Shown: piece by piece, positions 36,255-44,884 of the stretch
Numbering within the stretch: the stretch's first letter is position 1
Layout: each line of letters starts with the position of its first letter
Origin: Deltaproteobacteria bacterium
GTDB lineage: Bacteria > Myxococcota_A > Polyangia > HGW-17
Assembly (NCBI GenBank): GCA_016937155.1
Contig: JAFGWM010000046.1
Coordinates: forward strand, 1 to 64,000
DNA length: 64,000 bases
Direction of reading: 5' to 3'
Made by a program: the position numbers and the translations under genes
The notes under the pieces: model-generated
What the model was told of the DNA's origin: nothing
Seen by the model: only the letters and a program-made list of their open reading frames with translations
Databases searched by the model: none

Positions 36255-36962
36255 ATGAAAAACACAATTACCGGTTTTATTTTTTTTCTGATTGGAGTGG
36301 GACTTACCACCTTGGGCCTGTATAAGTTGAAAGATACTGAACCCTCTGAGTCTAAAAAAATCTTTCAAGCCAAAGAGGTTAAATGTCCTGAAATTTCATG
36401 TCCGGTATGCCCGGCAAAAAAACTGGCTGTAGATAAGGATGTTAAAACACCTGATATGAAGCCAGTTGACAATCCCAATGATGATTCCCGTCCGCTTCCC
36501 ATGAAAGATGATGGAAGCTTAGATGCTGATTCTATGAATCCGGCAAAGAACTTAGATACAATGGTTGCTCCAATGGGTGATAAATCAGAAAATACTGAGG
36601 AAAAGGATTATTCTTCCAAAGAGAATATCAAGAAACAGTTGCTGATATATTTTCCAAAAAAGAAGAAGATACCGGCTTCAAAATATATAACTGACATTAA
36701 AAAGCTTGCAGGAGAACTGTACAAACACAAATATGAAATTGGTGTCAGGTGTGGTGATGCTGGAGATCTGGAATCAAATCGCCATCTTGCAAGAATGAGA
36801 GTGAAGGAACTCAAAAAAATTCTTGTGGAAAGCAAAATCCCTGAAAACAGGATTTCCTACAGAATTTTTCCCGGAAATCCGAAGCCGGATGAGAAAAAGA
36901 AATTCTCTGAGAGGTACTGGAGAAGAGCCAGAATCAAGGCACTTCCATGGAGGGAGAAATAA
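36255..36962 (+). CDS. Membrane-anchored OmpA-like domain protein
   Basis: 235 aa. One N-terminal membrane helix (FFLIGVGLTTLGLYKL) is followed by a CPEISCPVCP cluster and a polar Pro/Asp/Lys linker to about residue 125. The last ~100 residues resemble the OmpA peptidoglycan-binding fold: EIGVRCGDAGDLESNRHLAR corresponds to the usual VxGYAD...N..LS.xRA stretch, followed by VKELKKILVE and RISYRIFPG. The match is loose, with some conserved positions changed. It would be inner-membrane anchored, facing the periplasm. The following coiled-coil gene starts within its stop codon (TAATG). Confidence 0.68.
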   Translation: MKNTITGFIFFLIGVGLTTLGLYKLKDTEPSESKKIFQAKEVKCPEISCPVCPAKKLAVDKDVKTPDMKPVDNPNDDSRPLPMKDDGSLDADSMNPAKNLDTMVAPMGDKSENTEEKDYSSKENIKKQLLIYFPKKKKIPASKYITDIKKLAGELYKHKYEIGVRCGDAGDLESNRHLARMRVKELKKILVESKIPENRISYRIFPGNPKPDEKKKFSERYWRRARIKALPWREK

Positions 36963-37813
36963 TGATTTCTGTTATTGTTATACTTATTCTGACTGGCGCT
37001 ATGTTTTCTTTTCTTTTAGCTGGAATATTTTTCGGTCGAGGAAAGGGACCGATGGTACTAGCTGAACAGAAAATAAAAAATAAAAAGCTTGAGGATGAGC
37101 TAAAGGAACTTAATACTCAGGTGCTTCAGAAGGAAAAACTGAATGCAATTCAAAAAGAGAAACTGGAAAAAGATACTGATAATGAAGTGGAAATTGATCT
37201 TTTAAAAAGAGAACTTGAACAAAAACTCAAGGACATTGAGGGGAAACAAAGCCAGATCAGTGAGTTGAGCACAAGAGTTCTGGAACTGGAACGAAAAAAA
37301 ACAGGACAGTTAGCTGTTGTTTCGGACAAAGTGGAATCAGATGAATCCAGTCAGGAAATACGTGAGGGTTTTGAAGGCTTTGTGGATGCGCTTCAAAGGG
37401 AAAGCGATACCCTGAGGGAAGAGCTTGAAAATGCGCATATGGCCATGAACCGTATGGAAAAAGAGCTTTCCAGACTCCTTTCAGGTAATAAATGCGACGA
37501 CGATAGGGAAGAACTTCTCTCCCGAATAGATTTTCTTAATGAAAGACTTCAGGAGTATGCATTGAAAATCGCAAAATACGAATATACACTTGGCGAAAAA
37601 GTATTTCCTTCCAGTGCTAATAAAAAAGAAAATACAGAATCCAAAATCAAACACAGTGAGAAAACACTTCCACTTTATGGCGCCGATTCAGCAGATTCAG
37701 GGGCACGTACTACTGAAATTCCTGTCCTTGAAGTTTCTGATGTGGATATTGATGCTGTGGAATCTAAACCACTTGATTTAAGTGATGAAGTATCTGCTGA
37801 AAAGAAGGAATAA
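36962..37813 (+). CDS. Membrane-anchored coiled-coil protein, unknown function
   Basis: 283 aa from ATG 36962. The N-terminal helix (MISVIVILILTGAMFSFLLAG) is a single membrane anchor. It is followed by long heptad-rich coiled coils (about 40-115 and 125-200; e.g. KKLEDELKELNTQVLQKEK) and a Ser/Asp/Glu-rich tail. I chose ATG 36962 because it overlaps the preceding stop (TAATG) with GGAGGG upstream; a longer frame from 36947 adds five residues. No family is recognised. Coupling to the OmpA-like gene suggests a shared envelope role. Confidence 0.72.
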   Translation: MISVIVILILTGAMFSFLLAGIFFGRGKGPMVLAEQKIKNKKLEDELKELNTQVLQKEKLNAIQKEKLEKDTDNEVEIDLLKRELEQKLKDIEGKQSQISELSTRVLELERKKTGQLAVVSDKVESDESSQEIREGFEGFVDALQRESDTLREELENAHMAMNRMEKELSRLLSGNKCDDDREELLSRIDFLNERLQEYALKIAKYEYTLGEKVFPSSANKKENTESKIKHSEKTLPLYGADSADSGARTTEIPVLEVSDVDIDAVESKPLDLSDEVSAEKKE

Positions 37814-37867
37814 CCTGATTGCTGATGGAGAAATTGTTGTTCTGATATTAAAACTCTGGATAAGTTG

Positions 37868-38683
37868 ATGACCACAATAAAAATAATTTTCATTTCTCTG
37901 GTGTTTTATTCTACTCCTGTGTTTTCCAGAAATGGAACGGCAGCAGATTTAAAAAAAGCAGCACTGATACTTTATCAGAATAAAAAGTATAATCAGGCGG
38001 CGGAAATTTTTCTTGAGTCCTTCAGAAAAAAATTTGATGCAAGGATTCTTTTTAACATAGCCCAGTGCTATCGTCTTGGAAATGACAATGATAATGCTTT
38101 GAAATACTATAAAAAATTTCTGGAAAATATCGGAAAAATATCGTTTCCTGAAGGGAAAAAAGAAAACATTATTAAAGCCACTCGAAAAACTGTGATAGAG
38201 CTGGAAAATAAAATAGCTGCAATAAAACATGAAAAAGAAGTCAGGGAGAAACTCAAAAGAGAAAAACTTAACAGAGTTAAGGAAAAAGAACTCCAGATAA
38301 AAAAAGTAGCACCGATTATGACTGCAGATGATAAGAAGAACAAGAATACTGGTGAAAGTGTGTGGGGGAGATGGTGGTTTATCACAGGAAGTTCTCTCGC
38401 AGTATCGTTTACTGTTGCAGGTATTTTTACTGGAATTCAGGCTTTAAATTACAAAAACAAATGGGAAACGGAATGGAAAACATCAGATCGGGATAATCTG
38501 AAACTTTACATGAATCTGACTGATATATTCATAGGAAGCGCGTTGGTTGCTTCAGCGGCAGTTATTACTGGAGTTATACTTTATAAAAAAGATGATTCAC
38601 ACGGAAGTACTGAGTCATCATTTTCTATCACCCCTCTATTTACACAGAATGCTTTTTCAATGAATCTGCAGTTGAAGTTCTGA
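37868..38683 (+). CDS. TPR-like protein with signal peptide and two TM segments
   Basis: 271 aa. A signal peptide (cleavage probably after VFS) precedes TPR-type helices (AALILYQNKKYNQAAEIFLE and ARILFNIAQCYRLGNDNDNA, residues about 30-105). A charged coiled coil follows (about 115-150), then two hydrophobic segments (WWFITGSSLAVSFTVAGIF and IFIGSALVASAAVITGVIL). This layout recurs in many Myxococcota envelope proteins of unknown role. ATG 37868 is preferred to the adjacent TTG. It follows the coiled-coil gene after 54 bp and is probably in the same transcript. Confidence 0.75.
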   Translation: MTTIKIIFISLVFYSTPVFSRNGTAADLKKAALILYQNKKYNQAAEIFLESFRKKFDARILFNIAQCYRLGNDNDNALKYYKKFLENIGKISFPEGKKENIIKATRKTVIELENKIAAIKHEKEVREKLKREKLNRVKEKELQIKKVAPIMTADDKKNKNTGESVWGRWWFITGSSLAVSFTVAGIFTGIQALNYKNKWETEWKTSDRDNLKLYMNLTDIFIGSALVASAAVITGVILYKKDDSHGSTESSFSITPLFTQNAFSMNLQLKF

Positions 38684-38820
38684 GGTAGTCTGAATTTATT
38701 TAAAAATTGAAAATTAAATCTCTAATATGTATTTGGCAGGTTCAGATTATTTGGCTGTTTTCCAGCTATGCAAGGAAACAAGACTTGTTTTTTACACGAA
38801 TATTAAATATATATGCCTGA

Positions 38821-40692
38821 ATGTTTATCAAAAATTTTTATATCTTTTTTGTATTTTCAATAATTATTTTCACTTCAGCATGCAACCCTGAATCATCTGA
38901 AAAGGATTTATGTTATGAAATTGATTGCTCGGGACATGGAATATGCCGCATGGATGAAAAAAACACACCATACTGTGATTGTATCCAAAACTACCATGCA
39001 GTTGATCTGGAATGTTTGAGCAATGATGGGACTGTTTCTTTTATTTCTACTCCTGATTCAGATGCTGTTGAAGGATTTGAGTATTTCTATAGTGTTGAGT
39101 GCATAAGCTCTTTGGGAGAGTCGGTATCAATAAGCCTAGATGAAGATGATTCCTGTGCTGAGATTTTAACAGATATTAGCGACGGAACTGCAATTTATGT
39201 GTTCACTCCTTCAGAGGATATGGGGGGAGAGAGTTGTAATCTCGCTATCTTGTGTTCTTCAGATTCTGGTGCTATCAGCCACCAGAAATTTGAGATTAAT
39301 ATTCAGGAGTTTAATACACCCCCTGTTATATCCGGACTTCCAGACAGCCAGCAGACAACTTGCAATGAGAATGGCAGTATCCAGCTTTCAGGTGAGGATA
39401 GTGATATTCCTCAGAACCTCCTCAGTTGGTTTATCACCTCAACAGACTGTAGTTTTGAAGTGTCCATAGATACAACAGGGAAAATATCGTGGACATGTGG
39501 TGAAACTCCTGAGGAATGCACTGTCATTATAAATATTTCAGATGCCGGTGAACCTTCAGCTTCAGATTCAGGGGAGCTCACATTATCATGTATCAACGCT
39601 CCCCCGGATATTATTTCTACTGCCCCTGATTCAATTCTTCAGGGAATGCATTATTCCTATGAAATTCAATGTGAAGATCCGGATAATGATGATGTTTATA
39701 TATATGTTGATCCTGAAACTGATGAATGTGGTGGAGAAATAATTAATGGTGTATACACCTTTGTTTCAACCCAAGAACTTGCAAATACAGCATGCACAGC
39801 AGGAATAATCTGCTCTGATGGATATTCAGAAGTTAAGCAGGAATCTCAGGTATTTATCACTCCGTTCATTGGTAATCTTCCACTAAGGATAGTTGCCGCC
39901 AATCTCTCCAGTGGCAACTATATGAATTATGATTTAGGGCATGGTATAAGAATTCTTAAGGGGCTCAATCCTGACGTGGTTCTGGTTCAGGAAATGAACT
40001 ATCTGGAAAACACCGAGAGTGATTACAGGGCTTTTGCGCAGGAAATAGTTGGGACCGAATTTTTTTCTGTTGATAATAAGGATTTTGAAATACCAAACGG
40101 GGTTATCAGTAAATGGCCTGTTTTAAGGAGTGGGTACTGGGATGATCCATCCCTTTCAAATCGTGAACTGTTTTGGGCGGAAATCGACCTTCCGGGGAAT
40201 CTGGACCTTTTTGTAGTAAGTGTTCATCTGCATACAAGTCCTTCTACAGATCAGGTTATTGCATCATCAGTTATAGTTGATGAGGTGAAAATCCATATGC
40301 AGGAAAATCCCGGTAGATTTGTGTACATAGTGGGAGGGGATTTTAATGGACCTGCAAGTGTTTCGTCTGAAGGGTTTGGCAGAGATGAAATTTTTGTTGT
40401 ATCAGACCTCTTCCCTGTTGATGACAATGATAATTTTAATACAAACAGCCCCAGAAGCAGCCATTATGATTTCATTCTTGGAGATTCCCTCATTACTTCA
40501 ATGATGACTCCTGTTTTGGTGGAATCAACATACACTTCAGAATTGAAAGTGTATGAAAGTGGGCTTGTATTTGATACCAGAACTTTTTCACAGGATATCC
40601 TTGATGAGTTCTTTTTCCCGGCACTTACAACAGACAGTGCTGCAACTGGAATGCAGCATATGGCTGTTATAAAAGACTATATCATTGATTAA
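38821..40692 (+). CDS. Secreted lipoprotein: EGF-like module, Ig-like repeats, endonuclease/exonuclease/phosphatase domain
   Basis: 623 aa. Lipobox FTSAC marks export and lipid anchoring. Residues about 30-65 form a six-Cys EGF-like module (CYEIDCSGHGICRMDE, then YCDC). About 75-350 contains three repeats of cadherin/Ig-like type (PDIISTAPDSILQGMHYSYE; each pairs a strand pattern with conserved Cys). The last ~270 residues are an endonuclease/exonuclease/phosphatase fold: RIVAANLSSGN, VVLVQEMNY (catalytic Glu), VSVHLHTS, VGGDFNGP (Asp/Asn) and SHYDFILGD (terminal His pair region). It could cleave extracellular DNA/RNA or a phosphodiester lipid. The ribosome binding site is weak. It stands alone between convergent neighbours. 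Confidence 0.82.
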   Translation: MFIKNFYIFFVFSIIIFTSACNPESSEKDLCYEIDCSGHGICRMDEKNTPYCDCIQNYHAVDLECLSNDGTVSFISTPDSDAVEGFEYFYSVECISSLGESVSISLDEDDSCAEILTDISDGTAIYVFTPSEDMGGESCNLAILCSSDSGAISHQKFEINIQEFNTPPVISGLPDSQQTTCNENGSIQLSGEDSDIPQNLLSWFITSTDCSFEVSIDTTGKISWTCGETPEECTVIINISDAGEPSASDSGELTLSCINAPPDIISTAPDSILQGMHYSYEIQCEDPDNDDVYIYVDPETDECGGEIINGVYTFVSTQELANTACTAGIICSDGYSEVKQESQVFITPFIGNLPLRIVAANLSSGNYMNYDLGHGIRILKGLNPDVVLVQEMNYLENTESDYRAFAQEIVGTEFFSVDNKDFEIPNGVISKWPVLRSGYWDDPSLSNRELFWAEIDLPGNLDLFVVSVHLHTSPSTDQVIASSVIVDEVKIHMQENPGRFVYIVGGDFNGPASVSSEGFGRDEIFVVSDLFPVDDNDNFNTNSPRSSHYDFILGDSLITSMMTPVLVESTYTSELKVYESGLVFDTRTFSQDILDEFFFPALTTDSAATGMQHMAVIKDYIID

Positions 40693-40725
40693 ATCAAATC
40701 GTTAAGATAGTTCTGTATTAAATTT

Positions 40726-42201
40726 TTATTTAAAATAACCAAGTTTTTTAGCAATTTTAAATAATTTTCCCTCAGCCTTTGTCTGGAGCTGCCTTACTCG
40801 CTCTCTTGTTATTTTCATAAGAACACCAACTTCCTGAAGAGTCATTGAATCCTTCCCGGTGAGACCATATCTTAGTTCAATTATGCGTCTTTCACGGGGT
40901 AAAAGTTCTCCAAGAAGCTCCATTATCCATTTTTTATCAAGTTTGCGGGTCACTTCTTCTTCGGGAGTAAGCATACCGGCGTCAGGCAGTAATTTCTGGA
41001 GAGTCTCATCCTCCTCTTCATGCCCGAGGGGTTTGTCTATTGAAATAGTCCCCTGAGTCCGTCTCATAATATAATGGATTTTTTCCACCGGAATAGCCAG
41101 AACTTCACTAAGCTCCTCCATTGTTGCTTCCCGGCCCTTTTCACTCTGGATCTTTGCACTTACTTTAAGTATACGGTTTTTTTCTTCTCTTACGTGTCCT
41201 GGAACCCTTATGGTACTTCCCTGATTTGCAACAGCCCTGTTGAGATTATGTTTAATCCACCATGTGGCATAGGTTGCCAGCCGGCTTCCCTTTGAAGGAT
41301 CAAAACGTTCAACTGCACGTAAGAGGCCAATATTTCCCTCTCCAATCAGATCAACCAGATCAACTCCCTGCTCCTGATATTTCCGTGCAAAATAAATTAC
41401 CAGTCTCTGATTAGCGATTATAAGATCTTCCCTGGCTTTGTGAAAATCATACTCTCCCCTGAAAAAATCCATAGAAAGAGTTTTGAAGAGTTTCTTCGGA
41501 CATGCATACTTCGAAATAAACTCAGACTGAGTCATAACCAATTCATCATCCTGAGCCTCACGGATTTTAGAACTAAGTATGTCCATGAATTCGATTCTAA
41601 CGGTATATGGCAGGTCTTCAAATAGCAGTTTTCGTCTTTTTCTTAAGGCATACTTGATTCTTTCGTTTGCCTTTTTTATATCACCATCATCCTTGAGTGT
41701 CTCAAGTATTTGATAATTTTCGCTGATTCGGTTGGTCAGTCTTTTAAGTTCACCAGGTTCGTCAGTATAAACATCATAGCCAGATACATTTTTTTGATTT
41801 TTTGATTTGTAAAGCAGTTTCTTTATCTCATCAAGTGCTTTATCTTCGCTGGTTTCCCCAACACCTTCTTCGCGCGGGTCCTCAAGATAACGCCATATAC
41901 GATCATGATCTTTTGTCACTCTTGTAAGAATTTCATCAAGAGTATCATCAAGACAGCTTAACTGAACAGCGGCATGTACAGCTGAATTCTTTCCATCGGT
42001 CATTTTGGCTGCAATCAGTTCCTCCATTTCCTTGGTGAGAACTGTATTCTTCTCAATGACCAACTCAGTTTCCTTCTCATCTTCTTCAGAAGCAACTTTT
42101 ACGTCATCATCGTCATCGTCGTCATCCTCGTAGTCTTCAGTATCAGCAGGATCAGGCTCCGAAACATTGTCATATTCATCATCATATTCTTTATCAGACA
42201 T
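40726..42201 (-). CDS. Sigma-70 family RNA polymerase sigma factor (RpoD/RpoS-like group)
   Basis: 491 aa. The N-terminus is strongly acidic (EDYEDDDDDDDDVKV) and a ~150-residue helical region precedes the core. Region 2 reads ANQRLVIYFARKY, DLIGEGNIGLLRAVERF and YATWWIKHNLNRAV (-10 recognition and melting). Region 3 is REATMEELSEVLAIP. Region 4 is LLPRERRIIELRYGL and TLQEVGVLMKITRERVRQLQ (-35 helix-turn-helix). Some core positions differ from primary sigma (ERFDPSKGSRLATYA in place of the usual KFDYxxGYKFSTYA), so I favour an alternative group 2 sigma over the housekeeping factor. It is divergent from trmH. Confidence 0.88.
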   Translation of the reverse strand: MSDKEYDDEYDNVSEPDPADTEDYEDDDDDDDDVKVASEEDEKETELVIEKNTVLTKEMEELIAAKMTDGKNSAVHAAVQLSCLDDTLDEILTRVTKDHDRIWRYLEDPREEGVGETSEDKALDEIKKLLYKSKNQKNVSGYDVYTDEPGELKRLTNRISENYQILETLKDDGDIKKANERIKYALRKRRKLLFEDLPYTVRIEFMDILSSKIREAQDDELVMTQSEFISKYACPKKLFKTLSMDFFRGEYDFHKAREDLIIANQRLVIYFARKYQEQGVDLVDLIGEGNIGLLRAVERFDPSKGSRLATYATWWIKHNLNRAVANQGSTIRVPGHVREEKNRILKVSAKIQSEKGREATMEELSEVLAIPVEKIHYIMRRTQGTISIDKPLGHEEEDETLQKLLPDAGMLTPEEEVTRKLDKKWIMELLGELLPRERRIIELRYGLTGKDSMTLQEVGVLMKITRERVRQLQTKAEGKLFKIAKKLGYFK

Positions 42202-42305
42202 AGCACACCGTTATACCAGGGTTGTCATTCCTTTAAAATCAGGGTATTGAATCTTTCCCATGAGTACACGGAATATACACGTTATAATGTCAGGACACAA
42301 CACTA

Positions 42306-43049
42306 ATGGATAAAGAAAGAACTACCCTGCTTGACAGGCTTGGTCCGAAAGGAATTATCGACTGTCTGGAACCCACAATTAAGGAAAATCGTGCTAATAG
42401 ATTTAAAAATGCCCTTAAAAGCCGAATTACAAACATTCATGTTGTAGTTGAAAAACTTTATGACCCCCTGAATGGTAACGCGGTAATAAGGAGTGCGGAA
42501 GCATTTGGAATCCATAATGTCCATTTTATAGTTCCCTCTGAGGATTATGATCTTTCAAGAAAAGTAACAATTGGAGCTGAACGATGGATTGAAACGCACC
42601 ATCATCATAGTGTGAACTCAGCTATAGACTGGCTTAAATCAGGAAATATAACTTCATGGGGTGCCCTTCCCCCGGAACAGCACGAAAACAAGGATGATAT
42701 TGTGTCAGGCAGGATTCCTTCACTGGATCTCTACGCTGCAGAAGTTGATTTTCCTCTGGCAATATGGATTGGAAATGAAAAATACGGATTAACTGATGAA
42801 GCAGTGGCTGCAATGGATAAAGCCTTTTATATCCCACTTTACGGGTTGTCGAGAAGCCTGAATTTAAGTGTAAGTACAGCAATTGCACTTCAAAATCTTA
42901 CTATGCGATATAAAAGTGAGTTTCCGGACAGAGAGGACATTTCATATGATGAGCAGGTATATCTGTATGCCAGATGGCTGCTTCTTGACACTGAAAATCC
43001 TGAAGCGCTGATAAGAAATATTCTTGCTAGGCAGGGAAAATTTATCTGA
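42306..43049 (+). CDS. trmH: tRNA (guanosine-2'-O-)-methyltransferase, SpoU family
   Basis: 247 aa. A SPOUT (alpha/beta knot) methyltransferase with all three family motifs: NAVIRSAEAFGIHNVHFI (motif 1), IWIGNEKYGLTDEAV (motif 2) and IPLYGLSRSLNLSVSTAIAL (motif 3). The phrase GAERWIETHHHHS and the short N-terminal helix point to TrmH, which methylates the 2'-OH of G18 in tRNA, rather than the rRNA enzyme RlmB. A perfect TATAAT at 42283-42288 lies just upstream and would give a leader of about ten bases. It converges on the porin-like gene. Confidence 0.92.
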   Translation: MDKERTTLLDRLGPKGIIDCLEPTIKENRANRFKNALKSRITNIHVVVEKLYDPLNGNAVIRSAEAFGIHNVHFIVPSEDYDLSRKVTIGAERWIETHHHHSVNSAIDWLKSGNITSWGALPPEQHENKDDIVSGRIPSLDLYAAEVDFPLAIWIGNEKYGLTDEAVAAMDKAFYIPLYGLSRSLNLSVSTAIALQNLTMRYKSEFPDREDISYDEQVYLYARWLLLDTENPEALIRNILARQGKFI

Positions 43050-43059
43050 TAGAGTGTGA

Positions 43060-44322
43060 TTAGAACTTAAGTCTGGCGTTGAGCATCAGTACTTTGTAAC
43101 CGTCTGCTCCACTGAGATTGATTATACTGCTCGATGCTGAATCATAATAGAATGAACCCTTGAAGTTCATCTTCGCATTTGTTTCGGAATCTCCGAGATA
43201 ATAATGTAAAACGAGGGCCAGAGTGAAGTATTTATTTACATCAAATGCTCCACCGAAAAGGAAATGTTTGGTATCATAGATAAATTCGGTACCGGCGATG
43301 TCATAAGAGTAATGAGCCAGATCCATTCTAAGAAAAGCACTTAAGTCCTTCAGAGGACTAACAATTGCGTATCCGCTCGCTGCATGAACCATATGCCTGA
43401 AGCTTTCTCCGCCAACACCTGTCCAGTCATCCCATGTCCTCATCACATATTCAATACCAACCTGTATTTTCATTTCATCTGAAAGCTTATGGATAGCGTC
43501 CACAGCAAAAGCAGCTGTTAGACTCTGAGTAGTTTCTTCGTTATTATTCAGGTTTTTATCAAATCCATATCTGAAATAGGCACTGAGATCTATTTTCGCT
43601 CCCATATCAAGATGATAGATGGCTCCAAAATCAACACTCTTTTGTTCATCGTTGTCAGGATTTGCATCTTCACCAGAGATATTTCCATTACCGTTGGAAA
43701 TACCAAAAGAAACATCAATTGATTTATCCATTAAAGGAGTCTGAATCCATGCACCGAGATCTCCACTTGCACTAAGACCATAGGCAAGTACTATTGGATC
43801 CGTGATGTATCTCATTCCTGTAATTTTATCGCGGAATGAACGATAAAAATTGGGTGTGATACCAGCTTTTATTTTTGCATCTGGAAGTCCTGGAATTATT
43901 CCCCCCATGGTCAGAAATGCGTATTTAACATAGGTGTTGAATGTTCCGGGATACCCGTTCCCATCAAAAACCAGATCGAAACTGAAGTCTTTAAGTGGTT
44001 TGAATTTAAACCCAAGGAGAGTTCTGTTTACACGGAACTCATTTCGCTCCTGTTTGTTATCATCATTAAAGTAACTGCCAAAGTTTGTAAAGATAACAGC
44101 TTTCATGGAAAGAAAATCCATAGCTGATTTTTCTTTTTGAACATCCTTGTTTGTATTTACTTCAGTTGTTTCTGTTTTAGCAACAGGAGTAACTTCAGTT
44201 TTAACAGGGGCAGATTCAACTTTTTTTGCCGGTGCAACAACCCCGGTTGTTTCCTCAGGAGATTCACCCGGTTGCTGAGTTATTAAACCTATCATCATAA
44301 TTACAGTGAGAATATTTGTCAT
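43060..44322 (-). CDS. Outer-membrane porin-like beta-barrel protein
   Basis: 420 aa. A short N-terminal hydrophobic signal precedes a Pro/Thr/Val/Lys-rich linker (about 20-65). The rest is alternating amphipathic strands with aromatic girdles (e.g. LDLSAYFRYGF-like patterns, KYFTLALVLHYYLG) and a terminal LNARLKF. The C-terminal Phe is the usual barrel-assembly signal. Length and layout fit a phosphate- or carbohydrate-selective porin family member, but substrate is unknown. The basic linker might lie in the periplasm. GGAGGT upstream of ATG gives a firm start. Confidence 0.82.
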   Translation of the reverse strand: MTNILTVIMMIGLITQQPGESPEETTGVVAPAKKVESAPVKTEVTPVAKTETTEVNTNKDVQKEKSAMDFLSMKAVIFTNFGSYFNDDNKQERNEFRVNRTLLGFKFKPLKDFSFDLVFDGNGYPGTFNTYVKYAFLTMGGIIPGLPDAKIKAGITPNFYRSFRDKITGMRYITDPIVLAYGLSASGDLGAWIQTPLMDKSIDVSFGISNGNGNISGEDANPDNDEQKSVDFGAIYHLDMGAKIDLSAYFRYGFDKNLNNNEETTQSLTAAFAVDAIHKLSDEMKIQVGIEYVMRTWDDWTGVGGESFRHMVHAASGYAIVSPLKDLSAFLRMDLAHYSYDIAGTEFIYDTKHFLFGGAFDVNKYFTLALVLHYYLGDSETNAKMNFKGSFYYDSASSSIINLSGADGYKVLMLNARLKF

Positions 44323-44429
44323 ACTTTACCTCCAGGCTGTTTTGTAATTTCTACTTTCGGCATTTATAACAAAAATGTGAGTCTGTATATATTATTTTCT
44401 GAAAAATTGTTACTTTGCATATTTGAGTC

Positions 44430-44458
44430 TTGACACAAAACCAGTGTCTTGCTATTGA
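44430..44458 (+). promoter_or_regulatory. Candidate sigma-70 promoter of rpsT
   Basis: A perfect -35 box TTGACA (44430-44435) is followed after 17 bases by TATTGA (44453-44458), a weak -10. Transcription would start near 44465, immediately before the hairpin at 44466-44485. The leader to rpsT would be about 75 bases. Confidence 0.5.
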
Positions 44459-44465
44459 TACTCCC

Positions 44466-44485
44466 CCGTAGCCGAAAGGTTGCGG
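44466..44485 (+). promoter_or_regulatory. GNRA-capped hairpin at the start of the rpsT leader
   Basis: CCGTAGCC-GAAA-GGTTGCGG forms an uninterrupted 8-bp stem (two G-U pairs) closed by a GAAA tetraloop. It starts at or within a base or two of the predicted transcription start. A stable 5' hairpin could protect the mRNA from decay or serve in S20 autoregulation; both are inference. No U-run follows, so it is not an intrinsic terminator. Confidence 0.5.
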
Positions 44486-44539
44486 TTTATTAATAATTTT
44501 ATGATTTGAACTAATCTGTTCAGATTGCAGAGGTAAACA

Positions 44540-44809
44540 ATGGCTCATCATCGTTCAGCTATTAAAAGACATCTTCAGAGCATCAAAAGACGCGATAGAA
44601 ACCGTTTCTTTGTATCCACAATGAGAACTCACATTAAAAGAACACGTGATGCACTTGTTTCGGATAACCGTGAAGAAGCATCTACAGTACTTCGTACAGC
44701 CACAGCTTTTATCCAGATGGTGGCAGGCAAGGGAATTATCCACAGAAATAAGGCATCCCGTCTTGTATCAAGACTCACAAGTCAGTTCTATAAAAAATTT
44801 GAAGCTTAA
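44540..44809 (+). CDS. rpsT: 30S ribosomal protein S20
   Basis: 89 aa, the usual size. Starts MAHHRSAIKRHLQSIKRRDRNR, a basic helix typical of S20, and continues with MRTHIKRTRDAL and GIIHRNKASRLVSRLTSQF. It binds 16S rRNA early in small-subunit assembly. AGAGG nine bases before ATG supports the start. It has its own promoter candidate and a hairpin leader; the next gene starts 75 bp later on the same strand. Confidence 0.97.
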   Translation: MAHHRSAIKRHLQSIKRRDRNRFFVSTMRTHIKRTRDALVSDNREEASTVLRTATAFIQMVAGKGIIHRNKASRLVSRLTSQFYKKFEA

Positions 44810-44884
44810 TAATTCCTTTCGTTATTGACAGGTTTGCTTCAGACTTGTGGATTCCGGTACATTATATAACAGGGGCCGTTTTGT

